From: Thiobacillus denitrificans
GTDB taxonomy: Bacteria; Pseudomonadota; Gammaproteobacteria; Burkholderiales; Thiobacillaceae
Assembly (NCBI GenBank): GCA_020723405.1
Contig: DYIY01000004.1
Location: forward strand, 62,001 to 126,000
Length of the DNA stretch: 64,000 bases
Direction of reading: 5' to 3'
Shown here piece after piece: positions 46,915-55,037 of the stretch. Under the pieces are notes generated by a model, which made no database searches, had not been told where the DNA came from, and was given only the letters and a program-made list of their open reading frames with translations. Position numbers and translations under genes: made by a program. How positions within the stretch are numbered: the stretch's first letter is position 1; the number at the start of each line of letters is the position of its first letter.

Positions 46915-48141
46915 CTACTCCGCCGACTCCACCAGTTTCGCACTGTCGTTGTACACCGCCTCGGTCATGGAGGGCGCCCCATCCCCCATGCCGGACGCCT
47001 GGACGATCTCGGCGTTCTCGCCGGAAGGCTCCGGCAGGACGCTTCCCGGTGCCCAACCGGCGCCCAGTTCCAGGCTGCGGGTGAAGCCCCAGGTGGCGTG
47101 GTGGACGAAGCGCAGTTCCCCGCTGTGCCGTTGCCGGGCCACGGCCCAGTTGACGGCGCTGAAATCCATGTGGATACGCAACAGGCTGCTGTCCTTGTGG
47201 CGGGCGGGAAACTGCACGCTGGGGGAATCCATCATGGTGGAGGTGACGCTGGCCTCGGCGACGGCGGGCTGGATGTTGCGGGCGGCGTAGAAGGGGTAGC
47301 GCTGTTCGCCCCGGGCCGAGTCGCGGATGGGGAAGTTGGCTGCGAAGGCCAGCCGGTGGCCGTCGGCATAGGTGCCCACGGGCTGGTAGCCGGTCAGGTC
47401 CTGGATGTGGCCCACGTCCCAGCGGGCCACCTCCCGGGGGCTGCCGCCGCTGGCCTGGACCTTGGCCAGGAAACTGTAGGTGGGGCCCTCCAGATACACG
47501 GCATCGCCCCGCTCTTCGGCCACGGAATCCGGATTGGAATACCGGGCCAGTCCCGAGTCCGCCGCCAGGCTGAACCGGATGCCGGCCAGGGCGGGGTCGG
47601 GCGGCGGCGGCGTGGAGGGGGCCGTGCCGGCGGCGAAATGGTCGTCCATGAGGCCCAGGGTGACGGGGCCCACGATGCCGTCCTGTTCCTCCGGGGGCAA
47701 CCCCCGGGCCGCCTGGAAGTCCTGCACCGCCCCTTCCGTTTCGCTGCCGAACAGGCCGTCCGGCCCGTATTCGGGCAGGGGAAAACCGGCGTCGATGAGG
47801 GCCCGCTGGAGCTTTTGCACGGCTGCGTTGGTCCGGGGGCCCCGGGAGCCCTTCTTCAGGTGGACGAGATTGGCCATGACTTGTTCCAGGATCGGGTCGC
47901 CCTGGAAGCGGAGGGCACGGAGCCTTTCGCCTGGGGTAGCCGTCTGTCCGCCGTTGCCGGCTTCATCGCCACCCGTCACCCGGGCGGCGGGTAGGGCAGC
48001 GCGACAGCGGGGACAGGCGCCGCCGCAGGCGCAGGCCGCCGGGGCAGACCGCGGCGCCGGGACCGCCTGCCTGGAGGTTGTGGGCTTGAGTGCCGGCCGG
48101 TCAGGCCGGCGTACAAGCTGGTGGTCAGCGTCGATCGCCAT
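46915..48141 (-). CDS. eCIS-linked protein with CxCGGxCPxC motif and peptidoglycan-binding domain
   Basis: The 408-residue protein has an N-terminal CACGGACPRC motif (C37, C39, C43, C46), then a PG_binding_1-type domain at about residues 100-170 (NAAVQKLQRALIDAGFPLPE, GPDGLFGSETEGAVQDFQAA) and a C-terminal part of about 200 residues with no family I recognise, which contains HMDFSAVNWAVARQRHSGEL. There is no DUF4157 domain and no signal peptide. It is the last gene of the injection-system operon, 9 nt after the preceding stop and without a clear ribosome-binding site, so it is probably translationally coupled. It may be a cargo that acts on a cell wall; that is inference. Confidence 0.75.
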   Translation of the reverse strand: MAIDADHQLVRRPDRPALKPTTSRQAVPAPRSAPAACACGGACPRCRAALPAARVTGGDEAGNGGQTATPGERLRALRFQGDPILEQVMANLVHLKKGSRGPRTNAAVQKLQRALIDAGFPLPEYGPDGLFGSETEGAVQDFQAARGLPPEEQDGIVGPVTLGLMDDHFAAGTAPSTPPPPDPALAGIRFSLAADSGLARYSNPDSVAEERGDAVYLEGPTYSFLAKVQASGGSPREVARWDVGHIQDLTGYQPVGTYADGHRLAFAANFPIRDSARGEQRYPFYAARNIQPAVAEASVTSTMMDSPSVQFPARHKDSSLLRIHMDFSAVNWAVARQRHSGELRFVHHATWGFTRSLELGAGWAPGSVLPEPSGENAEIVQASGMGDGAPSMTEAVYNDSAKLVESAE

Positions 48142-48150
48142 GGTTCGACT

Positions 48151-48822
48151 TCATGCCGGGGGGTACGGCGCCTTGCCGGAGCATGCCGGGATCATCCCGG
48201 TTGGATCGTCCATTTCGGCCTCCAGGATCAGCAGGGTCTCATCCGACCATAGCAGCCGGAGCCGGCCCCGTCTTGCATTGACATGCCAGCGCCCCGCCAG
48301 GGACAGACTGCCCTGGCCACTGCCGAAGCCGAGTCTTGCCTGGGAGGCCGGGTCCAGTTCCAGGGGCGGCTCCCCGGCCCAGGGCAGTTCCCAGAGCAGC
48401 CGGGCCCGCTCAGGCGTCGCAAAGTCTTGCGGAAAACGCCAACCCCGGGCCCGGCAGATGCCGGCCAGGGCATGCCTGGCGAATGCGCCGGCCAGAGCCG
48501 GCCAGGCGCTGGCGTGGAGGGTGGCCGCCCAGGCGCCCCGGCCGAGCCAGATGATCTGCACGGGCACGGGCTCGCTGCAGAATTCGAATCTGCCTGACAA
48601 GCGCCAGGCGGGGCCGGCCCGGGTTTCGGCCAACCGATGCCGTGGCAGTCGGGCCAGGCACGTCCAGCGCGAGGGGACGGGCCCCAGCGGGGTCCTTGCC
48701 AGGATGCGGGCCAGGGTGGCCGGATCGTCCTCCGGCCCGGCCCGGGCGGCGCAGTCCTGGAGCCAGCCCAGGGCTTGGACAGCCAGACCGGGGCAGGCAT
48801 CCGATTCCCGGCGGCCCGTCAC
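48151..48822 (-). CDS. Hypothetical protein in the injection-system operon
   Basis: The 223-residue protein starts at GTG 48822, overlapping the stop of the large DUF4157 gene (GTGA), so it is coupled to it. It is rich in Ala, Arg, Leu and Trp (eight or more Trp), has no signal peptide, no CxCGGxCPxC motif and no domain I recognise. Coupling to a probable metallopeptidase cargo makes an immunity, chaperone or loading-adaptor role conceivable. None of these is shown by the sequence. Confidence 0.65.
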   Translation of the reverse strand: MTGRRESDACPGLAVQALGWLQDCAARAGPEDDPATLARILARTPLGPVPSRWTCLARLPRHRLAETRAGPAWRLSGRFEFCSEPVPVQIIWLGRGAWAATLHASAWPALAGAFARHALAGICRARGWRFPQDFATPERARLLWELPWAGEPPLELDPASQARLGFGSGQGSLSLAGRWHVNARRGRLRLLWSDETLLILEAEMDDPTGMIPACSGKAPYPPA

Positions 48823-51800
48823 GGCCCGCTCCCCGTACCCGGCGCGACCTTGGGTGCCGGCTCCTGGGGGCCGGCGGATTCGAAGAGACGCACCAGGGCA
48901 TAAACGTAGAGGGTGATGCCGATCGCGTCCCGGATGATGCCCGGGGTGGCTTCGAGCAAATTGTTGGCGGAACCGTAGGCCAACCACGGGCTGGCGCTGA
49001 TTTCCGCCAGGCCGAACAGTTTGTCGGCCACGCCACCGTGTCGGATGCGTCCGACGCCGCCGTAGGCATAGGCGATGATCTCGTCCAGATGGCGGAATGC
49101 CAGGCGCATGTAGGGATGTTTGGAGCCGCTTTCCTTCAGGAAGGGAAAGAGTTCGCGCAGTCTGGCATGCATGGCCTCGTGGTACGCCGTGTCGGCCAGT
49201 TGCCCCTTGGTCTGGGCCTGGGCATTGACGGCGATCTCGCCGAACTTGCCCACCCAGGACCTGAACCAGCCATCGGTTTTGCTGGACATTTTGGGGTCGA
49301 TGATCGCCGTGGGCCGGTTCTTGCCCTTGAGCTGCTTCCAGGCCGCATCCACCAGGGCATCCAGTTCGGCCTGCACCGGGACGGTCTTCTGGCCGAACAT
49401 GAACTTCATCATGGAGCGGACCGTGAGCTGGTCCAGGTTCTCCAGGCCCTGTTTGCCGGCGATGCCCTCCAGGCGGGTGAGGAGGCGGCTCATCTCGGCC
49501 TGGAAGACCTCGGACGTGGCCACCCGGCTGCCCTTGGCCAGGCCGGCTTCCAGTTCCCGCACCTGGGCGTCGAGCAGATCCAGTTCCGCACCGGTGGTGC
49601 CCCGGCTGGCGGGAGCCAGGCGCTCCAGTTGCTCGCGCAACAGGCCGATGTAGCCGCGCACGGGCTGGCCGGCATATTGCAGATAGGGTGTCCCGGCGGC
49701 ATCGGCGGCCACGGCGCTGCTCCGTTCGGCGACCACCGGGCCGCTGGCGAGCACCTTGTCGGTGAAGCCGGCAGTCCGGATTTCCGCCCCCGCCAGGGCT
49801 TCCCCGGTGGCGGTGCCCGCCTTTACCTCCGTCGCGCCGGCCGCCTCCACCAGTTCCGTCGCCCGCTTGCCCACGGCGCTCTCGGCCTGGACCAGGCCCT
49901 TGCCCGCAGCGCCGGCCACGCCGCCCTCCGTCTTGAGTTCCGCCTTGGCGATTTCCTTTTCGATCTCGGCCAGACTGGTCTTGAGCCCGGCCGAGGCGCC
50001 CCCCTTCAGGCCACGCCAGGCCTGGCGCAAGAGCAGGCTGCCGGCCAGCACCAGCAGGCCGACCTTGAAGTAGCGCCAGTGCTCCCGGTCATTGTCGGTG
50101 TAGCCGACCTTGTCAGTGCTGATGGCATGGTCCAGATCCAGGAAGCGCTGGGCCAGGGCTTCGCTGACCACGAACCAGAAGGCCCGTTGCACGAAGGAGC
50201 GGGTCAGGGTCAGGGCAATCTGGCCCGTGGTCATGGCGGTGGCGGCCGAAGCGGCACCCGCTTCCAGGGCGATGAGGGGGCCGGCCACCAGGGAGGCCGC
50301 CGCCAGCAGGGACAGGGCCGCATCGATGAGGCCCACCACGGCATCGGCGTTCACCTTGTCCCAAAGCTGTTCGGAGATGTCGGGCAGGTTACCGCCCAGC
50401 ACCCACATTTCCTGGACGATCCATTCGTTTTCGCCGATCACGTCCCGGTAGCGCTTCACCCAGAAGGTGGTGTGGGGATCCAATTCCCCCAGGCGCAGGC
50501 GCACCGGCTCCAGATTGCCGAAGACCTCCTTGTCGAAGTGCTTCCAGTCCGCCCAGACGTTGCCGTGGCCTTCACCCCGCGCCGAGTCCCAGGTCAGTTT
50601 CGACACCGTGCGGGCCAATTCCACATTGGCATCGTCCCGCCGCCGGGCGGTGAATCCTTCCTTGTCCAGATTGAGCGGGGAGTCCGGCGGCGGCTTGAAA
50701 AGACCGAAACGCAGCACGTTTCCGGCGTTGTCCATGGCCTTCCGGCGCAACTGGCGGATGTTGGGCCAGGGCAGGAAGGTGGGGCTGGCTTCGTCACCCA
50801 GCCTGACCACCAGGCCCAGGGTCTCCTCGGCCCGGTCCGCCAGGGCCGCCACCCGGGCCGGATCGCGCATGGGGGCACCCGCCGGGCCGGCGAGCAGTTC
50901 CAGCAGGGTGTCGTAATCCTCGATGTCCGGCTGGCCACCCAGGCGCTTTTCCACCGAGGCGGAGAAGTTCGCCAGCCATTCCGCCGCCGCCTGGTCCGTG
51001 GCGGCTTCCCCCAGTTGCCGTTCGTAGAAGTGGGCCCGCACCGCTTCGCCAATCTGCCCAGGGGAGCGCTTGGGCAGGAAATAGACCAGTCCCAGGGCGG
51101 CAATGTGCTTTTTCCGGGCTTTCCCCTCCGCCGGGCTGGCGCCGGGGGAGACCGTCTCCCCGGCGTGGATTTCCGCCAGCAGGCGCTCGCTGTCGGCCCC
51201 CGGTGGCGGCTCCAGGGCCAGTTTGTCCAGGGCGGCATCCACCACGCCGGCCCCCGCCAGGCCCAGAAAGGCGTGCCAGCTCGAACCGGGCGGCAGCTTG
51301 GCGGTGTCCGCCAGGCGGTCCAGGTCGAAGTGATGGATGAAATCCCGGTTCGCCTCGAACAGGGCCGCCACCCCTGGGGCCGGATCCTGGCCATAGAGGC
51401 CCTTGAGGATGGCGAAGCGATCTTCATCCCGGGTCCCCTCGGGGGGTTTGCCGGAGAACAACAGACTGTCCACCCTGCTGCGCATCTCGTCGCCCAGCTC
51501 GAAGGAGGACGCCCAGAAATCCCACAGGGCTGCGCAGGCCACCGAGACGTTCCAGCGCACCTTGAAGTCCGGCTTCTCGATGTCGGCCAGGGCCCGGTTC
51601 CAGGCCACGTCCACGGCCTTCCGATCGGCCGCCAGGATGCTCGGCAGCAGATGGCCGATGTCCGACTTGCTGATGGCTTCGGCCACGGCCGGCTTGTCCC
51701 TGGCCTCTTCGGCCAGGCGCAGCAGCATCACGTAGGTTCGCGGTCCGAACACCCCGTCCGGGTCCTGGGCCAGGCCGAGGATGGCGGCATCCGCCCCGCT

Positions 51801-52541
51801 GGCATGGGCATAGCGTTGCAGGCGGTAGGTCTCGTTGGCGAAGGCGTTGGGCAAGTCATCCGGCGTGAGGGAGGCGAAGGGGCGGATGGGCCCCAGGCCC
51901 AGGCGGGCCCACCAATAGCGGTTCTTGCTGCGCACCCGGGCATAGTCCAGGGGCAGGCTTTCTCCCTCGTCAACCTCCTCGTCCTGGCCCTCTTCCAGGT
52001 GCAAGCGGCCGGCCGGGGGTTTCTCCCGGGGGCGCAACTGCGGCGCACCGGCCCGGTAGGCCCGGGCAATATCCCGTGCCTCCCGTTCCGCCGGACTGGT
52101 CCGGGTGGCCACACCGGACAGCACGCCGGCCGCCTGGCCACGGCTTTGCAGGACGTGGGCCAATTCGTGGGCCAGCAGGGCACGCCCGGCCGGGTCTTCG
52201 GGGCGGAACTGGCCGGCACCGAAGGCGATGTGGGAGCCCAGGCTCATGGCCCGGGCCCCCAGCGACCGGGCCGTGCTGTCGGCCCGGCTGTCGGTGTGCA
52301 GGCGCACATGCCCCAGGGATTCCCCGAACAAGCCTTCAAACTCGCCGCGCAGGGCCATCGGCAGGGCCCGGCCGACGCACCGCGGGCAGCCGCCGCCGCA
52401 GGCACAGGCAGGCAGGGGCAGCGCCCGGCCCGTATCCCTGCCCCCCTCTTGGCCGGCGCCACCGGCCATCGGGCTGGCCGTGGCCTGGCCCGGGCCGCTT
52501 GTGCGCTTGACCCGTTCCGGCTGGGCGGGGCGCTTCTCCAT
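48819..52541 (-). CDS. Large DUF4157 (eCIS core domain) protein with second HExxH motif, putative effector
   Basis: The 1240-residue protein has the CACGGGCPRC motif (C46-C55), a DUF4157 domain (about residues 60-135) with FGESLGHVRLHTDSRAD and the zincin motif AHELAH at 124-129. A long helical middle part carries a hydrophobic region near 725-760 and a second near 820-835. Near the C terminus is another HExxH, HEAMH (1121-1125), followed 29 residues later by a possible third ligand in HLDEIIAYAYG. DUF4157 domains mark proteins of extracellular contractile injection systems. I infer that the C-terminal metallopeptidase is the active part. Start ATG 52541 is 4 nt from the upstream stop. Confidence 0.82.
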   Translation of the reverse strand: MEKRPAQPERVKRTSGPGQATASPMAGGAGQEGGRDTGRALPLPACACGGGCPRCVGRALPMALRGEFEGLFGESLGHVRLHTDSRADSTARSLGARAMSLGSHIAFGAGQFRPEDPAGRALLAHELAHVLQSRGQAAGVLSGVATRTSPAEREARDIARAYRAGAPQLRPREKPPAGRLHLEEGQDEEVDEGESLPLDYARVRSKNRYWWARLGLGPIRPFASLTPDDLPNAFANETYRLQRYAHASGADAAILGLAQDPDGVFGPRTYVMLLRLAEEARDKPAVAEAISKSDIGHLLPSILAADRKAVDVAWNRALADIEKPDFKVRWNVSVACAALWDFWASSFELGDEMRSRVDSLLFSGKPPEGTRDEDRFAILKGLYGQDPAPGVAALFEANRDFIHHFDLDRLADTAKLPPGSSWHAFLGLAGAGVVDAALDKLALEPPPGADSERLLAEIHAGETVSPGASPAEGKARKKHIAALGLVYFLPKRSPGQIGEAVRAHFYERQLGEAATDQAAAEWLANFSASVEKRLGGQPDIEDYDTLLELLAGPAGAPMRDPARVAALADRAEETLGLVVRLGDEASPTFLPWPNIRQLRRKAMDNAGNVLRFGLFKPPPDSPLNLDKEGFTARRRDDANVELARTVSKLTWDSARGEGHGNVWADWKHFDKEVFGNLEPVRLRLGELDPHTTFWVKRYRDVIGENEWIVQEMWVLGGNLPDISEQLWDKVNADAVVGLIDAALSLLAAASLVAGPLIALEAGAASAATAMTTGQIALTLTRSFVQRAFWFVVSEALAQRFLDLDHAISTDKVGYTDNDREHWRYFKVGLLVLAGSLLLRQAWRGLKGGASAGLKTSLAEIEKEIAKAELKTEGGVAGAAGKGLVQAESAVGKRATELVEAAGATEVKAGTATGEALAGAEIRTAGFTDKVLASGPVVAERSSAVAADAAGTPYLQYAGQPVRGYIGLLREQLERLAPASRGTTGAELDLLDAQVRELEAGLAKGSRVATSEVFQAEMSRLLTRLEGIAGKQGLENLDQLTVRSMMKFMFGQKTVPVQAELDALVDAAWKQLKGKNRPTAIIDPKMSSKTDGWFRSWVGKFGEIAVNAQAQTKGQLADTAYHEAMHARLRELFPFLKESGSKHPYMRLAFRHLDEIIAYAYGGVGRIRHGGVADKLFGLAEISASPWLAYGSANNLLEATPGIIRDAIGITLYVYALVRLFESAGPQEPAPKVAPGTGSGP

Positions 52542-52545
52542 GGGG

Positions 52546-54081
52546 CTAGGGGGACGGGTTCCCCTGGCTGCCCAGGCAGACCAGGATGTTCGCCGGCACG
52601 TACATCGGCCAGTTCAGGCCCCGGCTGCGGAAGGCGTGGAAATCCCCCTGGCCGTTGGGTTCCACCTGGACGAAGGTGGTATGGCCGTAGGCGCCGTGGG
52701 TGCCGGCGTAGAACCGGTAGGTGGGCACCACCCGCACGTTGTCGGCCCGGGTGAAGCGGGTGCCGCCCACGCTGATGATGAACAGATCGGTTTCGCCGAG
52801 GCTGCCCTCGATGCGGTACAGGGGGCAGAAACGGTAGCCGCTGCTCCCCTGGCTCACGGCGATGGTCTGCAGGTCGTAGAGGGCCGGGGCCTGGCTGTCG
52901 TCGATGAGGTCCAGGTCCGGCGGCCAGGCCCCGGTGGCGCCCATGGGGGTGAAGCGCCGGTTGCGCTCGAAGTCGTGGTCCAGGTCGTATTCCACCAGGG
53001 CTTCGTCCACGCCCACCTGGTCGCAGAACCGGCCGATGTCGTCCCGGCTGTAGTTCAGGGCGGCCATGTAGAAGGCGATGAGGTTGGAGGGCAGATCTTC
53101 CTGGGAGAAGGAGGATTCCCCCACCAGGTCGGTCCATTCCTGCTGGGTCTCGAAGGCCATGGAGATGCGCTTGAACAGGCTCAGGGCCACGGCCAGGATC
53201 TCGTCGTCGGAGAGGGGGCGCAACAGCCGCACGCTGACCCGGGCACTGGACAGCACCGTGCCCAGGTGGGGCACCCGGGAGGTCATGGATTGGGTGGTCA
53301 GTTCGCCGCTGGCGGCGGCCCCGCCCCCTGCCGCAGCGCGCAGGGCATCGGAGGCGGCCCGCACCCGGGCGATGATGTCCAGGGACAGGCCGGGGTCGGC
53401 GTGGGACCAGTCGATCCAGCCGCAGTTGTTGGAATAGCTGTAGCGGCCGTCCTCCACCCCGCCCCGGGTGGGCACCCGGTCGATGCGCGGGGCGCCGGCC
53501 CGGGCCTGCTGGACCACGTGGGCCAGTTCGTGGGCCAGCAGCCAGCGGCCCCCCGGTGCGTGGGGCGCATACTCCCCAGGGCCGAAGACGATGTGGCTGC
53601 CCAGGGTGTAGGCCCGGGCGGAGAGTTGCCGGGCGCTGCGCTGGGCCGCCCCGTCGGTATGCACCCGCACGTGGCCCAGGTCCCGCTGGTAGCGCGGTTC
53701 CAGCCAGGCCCGGGTGGCGGGGTCCAGGGGCTGGCCGGTCGATGCCGCCACCGGCAGGGGGGCGGCGGCGGGGGAAGCCCGGGCAGCGGCCTTGCGGTCC
53801 ATGGCCGGCCGGGGGGCAGGCAACAGGCTCCCCGGGGTGCCGCCGGCCACGATCCGGTCCGCCACCGCGTCCGCTTCACGTTCCCGGGCCTCCCCGGGCC
53901 GGCTCACCGGCAGCGGGGTCCGGGGCCGGCAGCGGGGACAGGTGCCGCCGCAGGCGCAGGCAACCGGTCCAGCCGATGGGGAGCCAGCGGGCGGCCGATG
54001 GCCCGGCACCCGGGGCCTGGGCAGGCTGGGGAGCGGTCTGGCCCGCGCCGGGCGGGCTTCGCTCAACGCCGGCAGGGCCAT
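52546..54081 (-). CDS. DUF4157 (eCIS core domain) protein, putative effector
   Basis: The 511-residue protein has a Pro/Arg/Ala-rich N terminus, CACGGTCPRC (C42-C51), then PVSRPGEAREREADAVADRI and a DUF4157 domain with DLGHVRVHTDGAAQRSARQL and the zincin motif AHELAH (HELAH at 184-188). The C-terminal 300 residues have no family I recognise, but contain SYSNNCGWIDWSHADPGLSL and NGQGDFHAFRSRGLNWP, which hint at a separate catalytic or binding domain. I chose ATG 54081; the open frame runs further but there it is the shadow of the upstream gene. Confidence 0.82.
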   Translation of the reverse strand: MALPALSEARPARARPLPSLPRPRVPGHRPPAGSPSAGPVACACGGTCPRCRPRTPLPVSRPGEAREREADAVADRIVAGGTPGSLLPAPRPAMDRKAAARASPAAAPLPVAASTGQPLDPATRAWLEPRYQRDLGHVRVHTDGAAQRSARQLSARAYTLGSHIVFGPGEYAPHAPGGRWLLAHELAHVVQQARAGAPRIDRVPTRGGVEDGRYSYSNNCGWIDWSHADPGLSLDIIARVRAASDALRAAAGGGAAASGELTTQSMTSRVPHLGTVLSSARVSVRLLRPLSDDEILAVALSLFKRISMAFETQQEWTDLVGESSFSQEDLPSNLIAFYMAALNYSRDDIGRFCDQVGVDEALVEYDLDHDFERNRRFTPMGATGAWPPDLDLIDDSQAPALYDLQTIAVSQGSSGYRFCPLYRIEGSLGETDLFIISVGGTRFTRADNVRVVPTYRFYAGTHGAYGHTTFVQVEPNGQGDFHAFRSRGLNWPMYVPANILVCLGSQGNPSP

Positions 54082-54163
54082 GTCCGCATCCGGGCCGGCG
54101 CGGCGGCCCCCTGGTGGGCTCCGGTGCACCCGGCCAAAGCCGGCCTGCCCATCCCGGCCCCCA

Positions 54164-55000
54164 TCAGAAACAGGTCCGGGACGTATCCCCATCCCGCCAG
54201 AGGTGGGCGGCGAAGAAGGCGTAGGCGTCCGGGTTGTCCATCCGCCCCGCCGTGGTCTGCCCGGCGGGCGGGGCCACATCGCCGGCCGGATAGCCGGCGC
54301 TGCCCCGGTTGGGGGGATGGGCCCCGGCCACGCCGATGCCCACGTCGTGGGCACCCTCGTGGATGAGGATGATGGCCCGGCAGGTGGGCGAGAGGGGCCA
54401 GAAGGGCCGGCAGACGTGGACCAGGTCGTCGTCGGGGATCCAGAAGGCCTGCTCCCCTTCGCAGATGTTGTTGCTGTTGCAGATGTAGTTGCCCACCACC
54501 AGGGTGTTGTTGATCTGCTCGTAGGTGTTGGAGAGGGTGGTGCGCTGGGCGTCGGTGGGGGCGATGAAGTGCCGGCCCAGGGCCGTGTCGTAGGTGCTGC
54601 CCGCCGCCGGCGCGGCCCCCAGGGCCCGCCGGGCGGCGCCCACGTATTCCCGGGCCCGCTGCCGGGCGGTCTCCAGGCGCTCGTTGGCGTCGGCGATGCC
54701 GGTGATGCCGGCGCTGCAATCCCGATAGGCGGACGTGGCCTCGGCCTGGAGGGCTTCCGCGTTGCCCGCGTCGGCCGGGGCATCCAGGGCGTCGCCTGGG
54801 CCGTCCCGGGTCTTGCGTGCCGCCAGTTCCGCCTCCCGTTGGCACTTGGGGCAGGTGCCTCCGCAGGCACAACGGGGCCGCCGGCCAACCCCCCCGGACA
54901 GGAGCGGGGCCGGACCCGCCGTCCGCCAGGCCCGGCCGCCACTGCGGGGACCGGGCCCGGTCTCTTTCTTCCTTCTGGCCTCATCGGCACACGCACGCAT
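54164..55000 (-). CDS. CxCGGxCPxC-tagged M35-like (aspzincin) metallopeptidase
   Basis: The 278-residue protein has a CACGGTCPKC motif (C44-C53) but no DUF4157 domain. Its C-terminal half has the zinc motif LIHEGAH (HEGAH 214-218) and, about 40 residues later, MDNPDAYAFFA, the Asp-Ala-Tyr arrangement that supplies the third ligand in M35 peptidases such as peptidyl-Lys metalloendopeptidase. Several Cys residues (CNSNNIC, CRPFWPLSPTC, final CF) suggest disulfides. ATG 55000 has GGAGGG 7 nt upstream. It follows the fibre-like gene by 37 nt. A cargo peptidase is the inferred role. Confidence 0.8.
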   Translation of the reverse strand: MRACADEARRKKETGPGPRSGGRAWRTAGPAPLLSGGVGRRPRCACGGTCPKCQREAELAARKTRDGPGDALDAPADAGNAEALQAEATSAYRDCSAGITGIADANERLETARQRAREYVGAARRALGAAPAAGSTYDTALGRHFIAPTDAQRTTLSNTYEQINNTLVVGNYICNSNNICEGEQAFWIPDDDLVHVCRPFWPLSPTCRAIILIHEGAHDVGIGVAGAHPPNRGSAGYPAGDVAPPAGQTTAGRMDNPDAYAFFAAHLWRDGDTSRTCF

Positions 55001-55037
55001 TTGCCGTCCCTCCGGCGGGTCTGGCCCGCCATCAATC

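Noticed and set aside
54082-55035. N-terminal extension of the 511-residue DUF4157 protein to about 829 residues
   Set aside because: The extra part lies in another frame of the M35-like peptidase gene, is Pro/Thr/Ser/Arg low complexity, and precedes the natural ATG and cysteine motif.
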